Positions 32,894 to 43,004 of a DNA stretch of 64,000 nucleotides are shown piece by piece. The translations under genes and the position numbers were made by a program. Source of the stretch: Trinickia violacea (lineage in GTDB: Bacteria > Pseudomonadota > Gammaproteobacteria > Burkholderiales > Burkholderiaceae); contig NZ_CP040077.1 in assembly GCF_005280735.1 (NCBI RefSeq), positions 186,001-250,000 on the forward strand, in the 5' to 3' direction. Below the pieces are notes generated by a model that worked only from the letters and a program-made list of their open reading frames with translations, ran no database searches and was not told the origin of the DNA. Within the stretch, counting starts at the first letter, position 1, and each line of letters begins with the position of its first letter.

Positions 32894-33546
32894 TGTCGCT
32901 AGCCGCTCACTCTTCGGGGCTCAGGAAGTCGTGCCGGGCGACGAAAACAGGAAAAGCGTGAATCGCTGGGCGATTCGGAATGCGGTGGTGCAGGGAATGC
33001 ATTTCCATACCATAGGCGGGGAATCAAAATGGAACAGCCATCGATGAACTCAATTTACCAAGACGCTTTGAACATGTTGTATGACCGCCGTGCCTGGGTG
33101 CCGCGGGCACGCCTGGCTGCGTCGGCCCCCTAAGCGTGTCGTGCGCTGACCTTTACGAGATCCGTCACACTAACACGCGGCATGACTGCTCGACCCTGCC
33201 GGAAGCCACGGAAAAGGGGACTTCTTCCTGCGCGGACATCGAATGCCGGCCTTCCGGGCGAATAGGCCTTGACTAGCCGCGCATATGCCGCACGCAATAC
33301 ACCGACAGGAATGTCAGCTAGTGAGTGCGACCACCCTAAAGGTTTCGGCGGCTCGACCGATATCGCGTAGTGGGGCGTCAGCGCAGGGACCGTGCCCTGT
33401 GTCACGAGCGACTATCGTCTCGACTAACTTAGCGTCCGTGCACGCGACCCCGTGATTTGCTGGAAACGTCGTCCCCAGGCAATGTGCACGATTGCCCGCG
33501 AGGCGACGGATATGATCAGATAAGCGATTTCCCCAGAGAGAAATCA
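32894..33546. other. Intergenic region with two doubtful small ORFs
   Basis: A 34-codon ORF at 33029-33133 (+) starts EQPSMNSIYQDALNMLYDRR behind GGCGGGG and may be the broken N-terminus of a small gene. A 91-codon minus ORF at 33130-33405 is possible but unsupported. Otherwise I see nothing; the DUF262 operon starts at 33547 behind AGAGAGAAA. Confidence 0.4.
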
Positions 33547-35307
33547 ATGCCAATACCCAATTCTTCCTCCACAGCGGCGCCGGCCGGACCAGCATACGCG
33601 TTGATGCACAAAACGATAGGCGCAATACGCGGTCGGTTTTTTGTCCCCGGCTATCAGCGTGGTTACCGATGGGACAAATGCGACGTCACGCGCCTGCTTG
33701 ATGATATCTGGGGCAGTAACGGCAGTGAGTATAGCCTGCAGCCGATCGTTGTGAAGTTGCACAAGCACTCGGAGGAACTCGCCAGTCAGGAATGGGAGTT
33801 GATAGATGGTCAGCAAAGGCTGACGACGCTTTATCTGATTCTGCAATATATGAGGCGGGATGCCTCGCAGGGCATAGGGGCGCCCTATTCCCTGCGCTAC
33901 GAAACGAGGCAAGGCAGTGAGACCTACGTCGATACGCTCGATGAGGCGAAGCATGGTACCAATATCGATTTCTTTCACCTTTACCATGCGTACCAGGCTA
34001 TTGATGAGTGGTTCAAACAGCATGGAGATGAATATGTACGCAATAGTGTAGCGAGCACACTTCACAACCACTTGTTCAAATCCGTGCGGGTGATTTGGTA
34101 TGAGGCGCCTGCCAGTGTTGAAGCCATTCCCCTCTTTACGCGCCTCAATGTAGGCCGTATTCCGCTAACGGATGCCGAGCTGATCAAGGCAGCTCTTCTT
34201 TCGAAGGTGCGTAGTCAGTCACCGGATCGTGCCCTGGAAATCGCGGCACAGTGGGATGCCATAGAACGAGATCTACACCACCACGATATCTGGGCGTTCG
34301 TGGCCGGAGCGGGGGCCGGTGTGGGAGATGACAAATATCCGACACGTATCAGTCTGCTGCTAGACACCCTTGCGGACGAGCAGGGCGGCCCACCGGGCGT
34401 GCGCCCTCGCTACCACACGTTTGACGTCTTGCAGCGCCGTATTGAGCAGGACTTTTCAGAATTCTGGAAAGACGTTGTGGCGCTGCACGCACAGATACTT
34501 GGATGGTTTGACGTTCCCAAGATTTACAACAAGATTGGCTTTATTATCGCGAGTGGTCGCCCCTTCGGTGAACTCGCCTTTGAAGTCAAACACAAGAGAA
34601 AGAGTGAATTTGAGCAGGGCCTTATTGCGCGGATCAAGAAGAATCTCGGTGTGAACGACGACGACCTGGAAGATCTGAGCTATGAGGAAAGGAAGCGGGG
34701 CTATCCAAAATTGATGGATCTGCTTCTGCTCATGAACGTTGAGACATGCAGCCGTTTCGGAGTTCGATTTCCATTCTCGGAACACTTGGGGAATAAGTGG
34801 ACGCTCGAGCATATTCACGCGCAAAATGCCGATGCACTAAACAAAGCGGAGCAGTGGAGGACTTGGCTCATCACTCACAGGAATGCGATCGACGCTGTGA
34901 TTTCGGAGCACGAAGCTAAAAAGCAACTAAAAGACGAAATCCAGGCGGCCGTTGACGAACTTGTGGCGGAAAAGGCCGGCGGGTTCTCCGGCGAGAAATT
35001 CAATTTACTGAGCACGCGCATCTTGGAGCTGCTGAACCAAGATCAGCTACCTGACCACTCGATACGGAACCTCGCTTTGCTCTCTAGTAGTGACAATAGC
35101 CGATTGAACAGCTCTGTATTTGAAGTGAAGCGACAGATGATATTGGAACTTGATCGCGCGGGGAAATACGTGCCGTGCTGCACCCGAAACGTCTTCTTGA
35201 AGTACTACGCGGCAGCGGATGCCAGCCAGCCGCACTTTTGGGGCAAGCAGGACAAGGACGACTACCTCGAGGCAATTCGCGACGTACTCAAGCCCTACCT
35301 GAACTAA
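33547..35307 (+). CDS. DUF262/DUF1524 protein (GmrSD-type nuclease)
   Basis: A 586-residue protein. Its N-terminal DUF262 domain has PGYQRGYRWDKCDVTRLLDD, then LIDGQQRLTTLYLIL near residue 90, the catalytic-site motif of the ParB-like GmrS part, and FTRLNVGRIPLTDAELIKAA around 200. The C-terminal DUF1524 domain carries the HNH motif WTLEHIHAQN (about residue 419), with later Asn residues in SIRNLALLSSSDN completing the site. The family includes type IV restriction enzymes cutting modified phage DNA. It is followed after 22 bases by a second DUF262 gene, so a two-protein system is likely. Confidence 0.88.
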   Translation: MPIPNSSSTAAPAGPAYALMHKTIGAIRGRFFVPGYQRGYRWDKCDVTRLLDDIWGSNGSEYSLQPIVVKLHKHSEELASQEWELIDGQQRLTTLYLILQYMRRDASQGIGAPYSLRYETRQGSETYVDTLDEAKHGTNIDFFHLYHAYQAIDEWFKQHGDEYVRNSVASTLHNHLFKSVRVIWYEAPASVEAIPLFTRLNVGRIPLTDAELIKAALLSKVRSQSPDRALEIAAQWDAIERDLHHHDIWAFVAGAGAGVGDDKYPTRISLLLDTLADEQGGPPGVRPRYHTFDVLQRRIEQDFSEFWKDVVALHAQILGWFDVPKIYNKIGFIIASGRPFGELAFEVKHKRKSEFEQGLIARIKKNLGVNDDDLEDLSYEERKRGYPKLMDLLLLMNVETCSRFGVRFPFSEHLGNKWTLEHIHAQNADALNKAEQWRTWLITHRNAIDAVISEHEAKKQLKDEIQAAVDELVAEKAGGFSGEKFNLLSTRILELLNQDQLPDHSIRNLALLSSSDNSRLNSSVFEVKRQMILELDRAGKYVPCCTRNVFLKYYAAADASQPHFWGKQDKDDYLEAIRDVLKPYLN

Positions 35308-35329
35308 CTCGTGCTGACACATCCTTTCT

Positions 35330-37639
35330 ATGAACGCCCCCGTATCCATGACTCTAACGTCCCCTTCGCTTGCCAGCTTTGCTGATTTGTTCGGACGTGA
35401 AATATCGAATCTGGTTATTCAAGAGATTGAGATCCCGCTTATTCAGCGCGATTATGCCCAAGGTCGCAACACCGAATCGGTCAAGCGTATCCGAGATAAT
35501 TTCATCCGCACCCTTTGCAGCGCAGTCATGCCCCGAGGTGGCACCGTCGACCTTGATTTTGTCTTTGGCGACGTAGAGAGTTCAGGTAAATTTTGCCCGC
35601 TCGACGGACAGCAGCGGCTAACGACGTTGTTCCTGCTGCATTGCTACCTCGCCTGGCGAACCGGCACCATCGGCAAGAATGAACCGTGGTCCAGGTTTAC
35701 CTACGCGACTCGGCCCAGTGCGCGCGATTTCTGCTATTTTCTGGTCAGCTGTTTCCCGGACTTTTCTGCTTGTTTGTCTGAGTGGATTCGAGATCAGTCA
35801 GACTATCTGCCGACCTGGGAACACGATCCGTCAGTCCAGTCGATGCTGACCGTGCTAGACACCATACATCGTTCGTTTGAAGGGGCCGAACTATCTGATT
35901 TCCAGGCCGCGTGGAAGCGCCTTATCGACAAAGAGAACCCGGCGATTCGCTTTCATGTGCTCCCAATGGCGGCCAACGGTCTGACCGATAGTCTGTACAT
36001 CAAGATGAATTCGCGCGGCAGGCCGCTCACTGCGTTCGAGAATTTCAAGGCGCACTTTGAGGCGCTTCTCAAACGAGCAGGACACAATGGAGTCGAATAC
36101 TTTAGCAAGAATGTTGACACCGTCTGGTCCGACATCCTCTGGCCGTATCGAGGCGTGGACAATCTCATCGACAATGAATTCATGCGCTATTTCCGCTTCA
36201 TAACGGAGATCAATGCATGGAGGGTGAACCTCGAATTCAAGGCCGGATTGCACGACGACTATCTTGCTGAACAAGTGTATGGTGTGGACGCGCCCGAAGC
36301 GGCTGATAGTGTCGACTTTCTCTTCAAGGCATTCGACGCCTGGAAGCAAGTGCACATCAAGCAGGAGTTCGCGAACGTCTTGACCAGTCAGAGGAGCGCT
36401 CAAAGCGGCGCGCTGCTGATCTTCAATTCCTTTGAAGAAGAGGATGTTGACCTCTTTCACGCGTGTTGCCGGCACTATGGAACGCGTAAATGGACCTTGG
36501 CACATACGCTTCTTCTTTACGGAATCCTTATTCACCGCATTCACCGAACCGAAGAGTTCCCAAAGAGGATACGGATACTTCGTAACCTGGTGGAAGCGTC
36601 AGAGGATGAGATCCGCGCTGGCGAGCGGAACAATATGCCGAAATTGCTGGATGAGACAAGCGCGGTTATAGTCCATGGTGACTTGGAGCAAGTCGCCACA
36701 TTCAACCAGGTGCAAGTCGAGCACGAGCAATTGAAGGCTCAGATGCTGCAAGCTGTGAGGGGATTGGAGGCTGACTTGCACGCCGTGGAAGACCACGATT
36801 TAATGCGCGGCGGCCTGACCGTATTTGATCTCGCCCCCCAACACTTCGGGCAGCGGGCCAAGGCATTTCTCGCTATTTTCGATAAATCGGCCCATCCGCA
36901 GCAGTGGAAAACCTTGACCGCCGCCCTACTGACAAAAGGCGACTATTCGCGCAGAGAGGTTCGCTGGACAGGCCATCGCCTAGCGGATATCGGCGCCCCC
37001 AAAAACGACGAACCTTGGCGAGAGCTATTTCGCCGCCGGAAATTTGAAAGAGTCCATCCGGCATCCAATTCATTGATGGAGCTACTGGATGCAGTTTCCG
37101 TAGGCAAAATGGCACTCGGCGACCTGACGCAAATCTATTTGAACGCTGATACGACGCTGAAGGACTGGCGCTACTACTTCGTTAAGTACGATGTGATGCG
37201 CGACGGCGCGTCGGGCAGGTACACGATCAGCCCGAACGGAGGTTATCAGGTATGCATGCTCGACAAGGAACGACTGAGCAGTTATTACCGCGACCCGTAT
37301 CTGCTCGCCATCGTCCATCAGAGCGGCATCGCGGGAAATAGAATTGCCAATCCGGGTTGGCCGTACAGCTTTTCGGGTTTAGAAACGGGCCCGAGAGTGC
37401 TGACTCTGGCGAGAAGCGGGATTCAAATCCAGTGTGTGCAGGAAGGTTGGAGAATTAGCTGCGAGCCGAGCAATTCAAATCAAACAGTAATACTGGACCA
37501 GATCTGCACCTCTCTCAACATCGCCACCGACGGGCCGAATCGCTTGTACTCGATCCCACAGACAGGCGGCGTGGATGACGTGGACCGTGTGCATGTCGGG
37601 GCCACCCTCTTGTACGAGATGGTGGCTGCTGGCCTGTAG
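35330..37639 (+). CDS. Second DUF262 protein (paired with the upstream one)
   Basis: A 769-residue protein with a DUF262 domain at the N-terminus: IPLIQRDYAQGRN, VFGDVESSGKFCPLDGQQRL (about residues 80-100) and YIKMNSRGRPLTAFENFKAH (about 225). The middle is helical and the C-terminal third beta-rich, with no HNH motif that I can see, so it is not a copy of its neighbour. Pairs of unlike DUF262 genes recur in bacterial accessory regions; the HNH-less member may serve sensing or specificity. An in-frame ATG at 35348 is an alternative start. Confidence 0.82.
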   Translation: MNAPVSMTLTSPSLASFADLFGREISNLVIQEIEIPLIQRDYAQGRNTESVKRIRDNFIRTLCSAVMPRGGTVDLDFVFGDVESSGKFCPLDGQQRLTTLFLLHCYLAWRTGTIGKNEPWSRFTYATRPSARDFCYFLVSCFPDFSACLSEWIRDQSDYLPTWEHDPSVQSMLTVLDTIHRSFEGAELSDFQAAWKRLIDKENPAIRFHVLPMAANGLTDSLYIKMNSRGRPLTAFENFKAHFEALLKRAGHNGVEYFSKNVDTVWSDILWPYRGVDNLIDNEFMRYFRFITEINAWRVNLEFKAGLHDDYLAEQVYGVDAPEAADSVDFLFKAFDAWKQVHIKQEFANVLTSQRSAQSGALLIFNSFEEEDVDLFHACCRHYGTRKWTLAHTLLLYGILIHRIHRTEEFPKRIRILRNLVEASEDEIRAGERNNMPKLLDETSAVIVHGDLEQVATFNQVQVEHEQLKAQMLQAVRGLEADLHAVEDHDLMRGGLTVFDLAPQHFGQRAKAFLAIFDKSAHPQQWKTLTAALLTKGDYSRREVRWTGHRLADIGAPKNDEPWRELFRRRKFERVHPASNSLMELLDAVSVGKMALGDLTQIYLNADTTLKDWRYYFVKYDVMRDGASGRYTISPNGGYQVCMLDKERLSSYYRDPYLLAIVHQSGIAGNRIANPGWPYSFSGLETGPRVLTLARSGIQIQCVQEGWRISCEPSNSNQTVILDQICTSLNIATDGPNRLYSIPQTGGVDDVDRVHVGATLLYEMVAAGL

Positions 37640-37963
37640 CTTCCATGTGGTCGTCTGGAGCAGCATCCAAATCCCGGGAGACAGTCTCCAACAACCAATG
37701 GCGGGTATGGCCGCGCAGTATCCGGGATTCGAGAGCGTGATCGCCGAAATCAACGGCACCACACCGGATTTCGCGCCACCGGACGTTGGGCCGGAGGATC
37801 GAGCCGATCAGGATCTTTCGGGGGCACCCGCTGGCTTCTCGCTCCCGAATGTACGCACGTAATCCGAGTAGCCGCTGAGAACGAATGTGAAACGACGGTC
37901 GCACGGGGGATTTCAATAGACCGTCTGTTGCTCCGTAAAGGTCGAATCAGGCAAATCAAGCAT
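37640..37963. other. Spacer between DUF262 pair and GTPase triad
   Basis: No supported gene. A plus-strand frame reaching 37862 is open but starts inside the DUF262 gene and has no ribosome-binding site. The GTPase operon promoter is expected here. Confidence 0.35.
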
Positions 37964-40093
37964 ATGACATTCAATAGCAGATTGATCGAACAGGTGGAAC
38001 ACGCGCTGACGCGAGTCTTGCGAGCCGGCGACGGCGCGATAAAGCGCAAGGATGTATCCGATGCGATAGTCGACGTGATCCGCAAGCTCCGGATCGCGCG
38101 TGAGCTCAATGAACGCTATTACATCGCGGTGGCGGGCACTCAAGGTGCCGGCAAGACGCGGTTGATCCGCGAACTGTACGGCCTCGACCGGACGTGGCTC
38201 GATGACAACGAAGGACGCGGTGAACGCCTGCCAGTTTTCGTCGTGGAGGAAGAGGGGATCGACGAACCATATGGCGTCGTCCAGTCCGTCAACAGTCAAG
38301 GCGACATCGTAGAGCGTCGGCTCAGCGGCGAGGACTTCCGCAACCGGATCGTCAGTTGGCGCGACGAGAAGGATGACAGCGACCTGCTGCCGATGCTGCT
38401 GGTGCCACGCAGATATTTCAATGGCAGCAAGGTGGGCTTCGTGCTGCTACCTGGCTACGAGGTCGAGAACGAGAGCAACTCCGTCTGGCAACGACTGATG
38501 CGCCGAACGCTGACGCTAGCTCTGGGGACGATCATCGTGACGGACGTGGGGAGGCTTGCGGAGAGCACTCAGCTCGACATTCTCCGAGACCTGTCCACGA
38601 CCTGTCTCGAGGCGCGCAAGCCCGTGATCGTCGCCAGCAAGACCGAGAACGTCGATGCGAGCGAACGTGTCAGGATTGGCGATCGGGTCGCGGAAGTCTT
38701 CGGCGTTCCAGACGGCGAGCGAGACCGTATCGTGCCTTCCGGCGTCGGCAACGCGGACTACGTCGCCGGCTGGTCGCAAGCGCTGATCGACGGGCTGAAT
38801 CGGTACGCGCTACATGCGGCCGAGTCCGACGAGCTGCGCGTCACGGATATGCTCGACTTGCTTGACGGCGAACTGCCGAGAGTGCAGGCCGCGCTTGAGC
38901 ATGCGCTGGTCGACGAAGGTGTGGTGAGCAGCGTCGCCGAGCTGCAACGCGCGAGCATCGTCGAGAAATTCACGGCGGCGGTCGCGAAATACCGGCGCAG
39001 CTACGAGCGGGAACTGCGCAGGCAGATCCGCGACTACGCCAACCGCGCGCGAGACGCAGCCAAAAGACGCTACGCCGACGAGGAAACCGGGTTCAGGAAC
39101 AAGGCGCGCCACGTCAAGGAGTTTCTGCAGCTTCGCTCGGGAGAAAGAGAACAGGCGCACATCGACCGGATAATCGACTGCTGGCGCGCGCCGGGCGGCC
39201 AGGAAGGCCCGACGAACCCGATGGAGACCGACTTTCAGGTTCTGTCGAGAATGGCGAAGACGCATCTGCAACTCGAATCTCAAGCCGGTGCGTTGTCTGA
39301 GAAAAGCGCGAATCTGCCCGCGCTGCTCGGCTATGAAGGCGGGGTGCCCGACGCGTTGGAGGATGCGCCGTGGGCCGCCCCGTACGTGCTCAGGGGATTG
39401 AAACACGTGTTGTCCGCCTCGTCCAAGGACGATGCCGACGTCAGCACCCACGAAGATCGAGAAGCGCTTCAGCGCGTAGTGCAGCTGATTCCTGCGATTA
39501 CGATGGAGTTCATTCGCATCAATCAGGCCTTGCTGATGTCGGGACCGGGCATGAACGTGAGCTTGGTCCAGGCGGAAAAGCTGGGCGACCAGGCCGTGAA
39601 GCTGAGTGGCGCAATCGCGCTCAACAACTCGCTCAGGAACGTACTGCGAACGGTGGCATGCATCCTCGCCGTCGATGTGGCGATCGATGGCAGCCTGGAT
39701 ACGATCCCGAGCCTGATGAACGCCATCTTCGGCGCGGCTACCGCGGCCACCGGGATCGGGGCAACGCTCTCGCTCATTGCGTCCGGTGTCGTCGCCGGCG
39801 GCTTTCTTGCTTACGCGGCCATCAAGGAGGTTCACCAATACGACGCGGCAAGGCGCGGCTATATCGACACGGTAATGGATCATCTGGCCGCGGCACACGT
39901 CGACAGGCACCTCGAGATCTATGACGAACTGATGGAGTTGATCGAGGAGCGGATGCAGCGGGCGCTCGGCGCCGCCTATCGCCTCGACGTCTCGCTCGGC
40001 TTCCGGGACCAGTTGTTACGCGGTATCGCCGCGCTCGAACGCGCGCGGTTGAAATTGATGAGTGACGTTCGTGATCGACAAGTTCTGGCTTGA
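37964..40093 (+). CDS. Dynamin-like GTPase A of a three-gene operon
   Basis: A 709-residue large GTPase. The P-loop VAGTQGAGKTR lies at residues 56-66, the G3-like VLLPGYE near 168 and a G4-like VASKTEN near 225. Then come long helical arms and a hydrophobic region at about 550-640 (VACILAVDVAI, then AATAATGIGATLSLIASGVV and AGGFLAYAAI) suited to membrane insertion, ending in another helical segment. This head-stalk-paddle-stalk order is that of bacterial dynamin-like proteins. ATG 37964 is chosen; upstream in-frame codons lack a ribosome site. It overlaps the next gene by 32 bases. Confidence 0.75.
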   Translation: MTFNSRLIEQVEHALTRVLRAGDGAIKRKDVSDAIVDVIRKLRIARELNERYYIAVAGTQGAGKTRLIRELYGLDRTWLDDNEGRGERLPVFVVEEEGIDEPYGVVQSVNSQGDIVERRLSGEDFRNRIVSWRDEKDDSDLLPMLLVPRRYFNGSKVGFVLLPGYEVENESNSVWQRLMRRTLTLALGTIIVTDVGRLAESTQLDILRDLSTTCLEARKPVIVASKTENVDASERVRIGDRVAEVFGVPDGERDRIVPSGVGNADYVAGWSQALIDGLNRYALHAAESDELRVTDMLDLLDGELPRVQAALEHALVDEGVVSSVAELQRASIVEKFTAAVAKYRRSYERELRRQIRDYANRARDAAKRRYADEETGFRNKARHVKEFLQLRSGEREQAHIDRIIDCWRAPGGQEGPTNPMETDFQVLSRMAKTHLQLESQAGALSEKSANLPALLGYEGGVPDALEDAPWAAPYVLRGLKHVLSASSKDDADVSTHEDREALQRVVQLIPAITMEFIRINQALLMSGPGMNVSLVQAEKLGDQAVKLSGAIALNNSLRNVLRTVACILAVDVAIDGSLDTIPSLMNAIFGAATAATGIGATLSLIASGVVAGGFLAYAAIKEVHQYDAARRGYIDTVMDHLAAAHVDRHLEIYDELMELIEERMQRALGAAYRLDVSLGFRDQLLRGIAALERARLKLMSDVRDRQVLA

Positions 40094-42026
40094 CCTGCAC
40101 GAGACGCGTCACCAGTGGGCGTACGATGCCTATTCGCAATTCGTCGAAGGCATCGACGCCGACTTGAAGGCCGACTACAACCGCTCGGACCAGGTGACAG
40201 TCGTAGTGTACGGATCTACCCAGGTCGGCAAGACCACGCTCATGCTCGATATGCTGGGCGTAGACCGGGCCCATGCTGCGGAAGTGAGCGGTGTGTTGCG
40301 TGGCGGCCGGACCGTCGGCAAGTCATCCACGGCGACAGCGATGCGCTACCGAAAGTCCGAAAGCGACGGATGGCGGATCGGCAAAACTGGCAAGGATCTG
40401 GCGGGCGGCGAAGCGGAAGCGTGCTTCGCCGCGCTTCGCGCAAAAGTGGAGTCGGGGTCTGACGAAGTACCGGATGTCGTCGATGTCTATATTCCTCGTT
40501 GCTTCTTCTCACCCGCGGCCATTACCTTAGCGGCGGAAATCCGTCTCCTGGACTTGCCCGGACTGAACGCTGCCAACCCGAACGAAGCGAATCACGTGCG
40601 ACGCGTAGCGAGGACGTACGTACCCATCGCGGACCTGATCGTGCTGGTCGGTCGCGCCGACAATCTGGGCTTTGCCCATCCCGCTGCGCTGCAATTGCCG
40701 GAGTTGCAGGACTGGGCAAGCCACCCGAAGCGCTTTCGCGTCGTCTGCACGTATTCATTCTCCTCGGCGAGTTTTCGCGAATGGTTCGCGGAGCAGTCTC
40801 GCTCCGCCGACGATGTGAGAGCGCGGCTGATGAAGCAGCTGAGGTTGCACGACTATCCGCTTCCGAAAGCGCTCGGACGTTATGTCTATCCGCTCGAATT
40901 CGGCACGTCGTGGGTCGATCTGCAGCAGTCGAATGCCGAGTACTTCGCGAGCGCGAAAAGTGTCGTCGACGAGGTGTGGGCCGATTTCATGGACAGCGTG
41001 GGTCGTGCCTCCAATCCCTACTCTCGCGTGAAAATGGCATTTGAGATTCAGCAGATTGCTGACCGGAAAGTCAGCCAATTCCGGAAGGAGAACACTTCTC
41101 GCAGGGAGGTGCTGGCGAGCCGGATTGCGAGTCAATTGAGCGCGCTCGAAGTCTGCAAAAAGGAGATCGGTGGCCTTGATCGACGAATCGAGGAGCTCGA
41201 CGAAAGGCTGGAAACATTGACCAATCTTATGAGTGGCGCATGGCTCGATTCGGCACTGGAGTCGGCTTTTCCGCAGTCCGAGATTGCGCCTGCGGTACCA
41301 GAAAGCACGCGGCCGTCGGTCTTGGTGGCCGTGGCGCAGGAAAAGCGCCGCAAGCTACGCGCTTTATGGGGGGCACTATCCGAGCGTGAGCTCATGATGG
41401 ACACGCCACCGCTGCGTGAACCAGCCCTTTCCTCCGATCGGACGGTGGACGGCGACGTTGAGCGGGATAGCGGGTCGCCAGCCTTCATCCTCGATCTGGG
41501 GGCGCCCCCGACGATGCGGGCGATCGACGAGCACATCGATAGTCTCGAGGACCACTGGTTCGACTGGTATTCCCCTGTATTTTCGCGTTTCGAGAACGAC
41601 TTCCAGGCGTTGGTAAAGACGGTGATGGACGTCCGCAGGACATTCATCGCCACGGCCCGCCGGAAGGTCACCGCTCAATTGACCACCGAGCAGGATCGCC
41701 TGCAAAAGGAGCGGGCACGATTCAAGAGCGCGCGTATTGCCTTCGCGTCGCGCCAGGAGCGGTTGTGCACAACGCTCGATGCGGATCGCGCCGCAATCGA
41801 AAAAGCGGCCCAAGCCCTCGAGGATTTTGAGGTGCGAATGCAACACAGCATCGAACACGGAAAGCGCTTTCACGACCACATGACGAGCGCGCACGCCACC
41901 GCGTTGTCGGATGCTGAGCGTCGTTTTCACAAGGAATCGGACCCGGTCAAGCGCTTTTATCGGTTGTTGTTCAGGAAGCTGATTGAGCCGGAGCTTCAAA
42001 GAATGATGGATGGGGAAAACGAATGA
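40062..42026 (+). CDS. Dynamin-like GTPase B
   Basis: A 654-residue GTPase different from its neighbour. P-loop VVYGSTQVGKTTL at residues 48-60, a switch-I threonine region near GGRTVGKSSTAT, G3 IRLLDLPGLN near 166, and a degenerate G4 (VVCTYSFSS). The rest is mostly coiled coil (about 330-395 and 515-620) without a long hydrophobic stretch, so it is probably cytosolic and recruited to the partner. The start is GTG at 40062, overlapping gene A; GTG 40071 is an alternative. The stop overlaps the start of the third gene (ATGA). Confidence 0.75.
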   Translation: MTFVIDKFWLDLHETRHQWAYDAYSQFVEGIDADLKADYNRSDQVTVVVYGSTQVGKTTLMLDMLGVDRAHAAEVSGVLRGGRTVGKSSTATAMRYRKSESDGWRIGKTGKDLAGGEAEACFAALRAKVESGSDEVPDVVDVYIPRCFFSPAAITLAAEIRLLDLPGLNAANPNEANHVRRVARTYVPIADLIVLVGRADNLGFAHPAALQLPELQDWASHPKRFRVVCTYSFSSASFREWFAEQSRSADDVRARLMKQLRLHDYPLPKALGRYVYPLEFGTSWVDLQQSNAEYFASAKSVVDEVWADFMDSVGRASNPYSRVKMAFEIQQIADRKVSQFRKENTSRREVLASRIASQLSALEVCKKEIGGLDRRIEELDERLETLTNLMSGAWLDSALESAFPQSEIAPAVPESTRPSVLVAVAQEKRRKLRALWGALSERELMMDTPPLREPALSSDRTVDGDVERDSGSPAFILDLGAPPTMRAIDEHIDSLEDHWFDWYSPVFSRFENDFQALVKTVMDVRRTFIATARRKVTAQLTTEQDRLQKERARFKSARIAFASRQERLCTTLDADRAAIEKAAQALEDFEVRMQHSIEHGKRFHDHMTSAHATALSDAERRFHKESDPVKRFYRLLFRKLIEPELQRMMDGENE

Positions 42027-42919
42027 CTACATCGGACATGACCAGTGCCGCCGAGGCTGACTTGGCGGAGTTGTTGGCCAACATGGTCAATCGGCCTGTT
42101 ATCGATAAGCTGGACGCCGCAGTGAAGAAACTCGGTCACGATTTCAGGGCGGCGGCGGAAGGCGTCGGCACGGATGTTGGACGCAAGTTTCAATCTGTCC
42201 GCGATCTACAGGAAACGGTCGGCGACCGACTAGACGAGATATCCAATGCCGAGGCGCGCGCGGCGACCGCGATTCAGCGGATCCTCGAGGCATTGACGGC
42301 GAAGTTGTTGCCGAGCTTGACCTCGCTGATAGATGGTCAACAAGCGCTGAACGAAGCGCAGCGCGAATCGGCGCAGCAACATCGGGCATTGCAAGCGGCT
42401 GTTGACGAAGGCCGGGCTCGCAGCGAACGCCGCTTGGAGCATGTGGATGTGCGGCTCGAACGGCTAGTAGAATCCTGCGTTGCCTTTGACGAAAAGGCCC
42501 GCATTCGGTTCGGCGAGTTCACCGCAGACGAGAGGAAGCATCGGGCCGTGGCGGACACCCGCATATCGGCAATCGAAGCATCGATCGTCGAAAATGTTCG
42601 TATCATCAAGGGGATCATCGACGAGCGAGCGAGAGCGAGCGAACGTCACGTCGAACAGCTTGTCAGGCAGATCGAGCAGGTCAGCACGCGGTGCGACGAA
42701 TTCCACGGGCGCGTGGAAACCCAGCTAGGCGCGATCGAGCGGAATTCCGCCGGATATCGTATCGCGGCGGAGCGGCAGCTTGGGGAAATTGAGGCGTCGA
42801 TTGCGCGGATCGGCTCGCGTCAGGACAAGTTGATGCGAATCCTGTATGGCGCCCTTGGCATGTCCGCGATGGGCGTGATGGTGCTCTTGATCGAAGGATT
42901 GCGCTTGGGCGTGCACTAG
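42023..42919 (+). CDS. Coiled-coil protein with C-terminal transmembrane anchor
   Basis: A 298-residue protein. About residues 10-265 are almost uninterrupted coiled coil, rich in Ala, Glu, Arg and Gln; one hydrophobic segment (ILYGALGMSAMGVMVLLIEG) lies just before the C-terminus, giving a tail-anchored topology with the coil in the cytoplasm. The start overlaps the stop of GTPase B, so stoichiometric expression is expected. It may act as a membrane scaffold for the two GTPases. No enzymatic motif is seen. Confidence 0.78.
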   Translation: MTTSDMTSAAEADLAELLANMVNRPVIDKLDAAVKKLGHDFRAAAEGVGTDVGRKFQSVRDLQETVGDRLDEISNAEARAATAIQRILEALTAKLLPSLTSLIDGQQALNEAQRESAQQHRALQAAVDEGRARSERRLEHVDVRLERLVESCVAFDEKARIRFGEFTADERKHRAVADTRISAIEASIVENVRIIKGIIDERARASERHVEQLVRQIEQVSTRCDEFHGRVETQLGAIERNSAGYRIAAERQLGEIEASIARIGSRQDKLMRILYGALGMSAMGVMVLLIEGLRLGVH

Positions 42920-42949
42920 TTGCGTGCTCTCGCTGAATTGCTTATCACC

Positions 42950-42978
42950 CAATGGACCTCACGCACTGAGGCCCATTG
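42950..42978. terminator. Hairpin between convergent operons
   Basis: CAATGG-A-CCTC (42950-42960) pairs with GAGG-C-CCATTG (42968-42978) around a 7-base loop. There is no strong T run on either side. Its position between the stop codons of convergent operons fits a shared terminator. Confidence 0.6.
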
Positions 42979-43004
42979 AGAAGACCTTTGCTCGAGGCTT
43001 TGTA

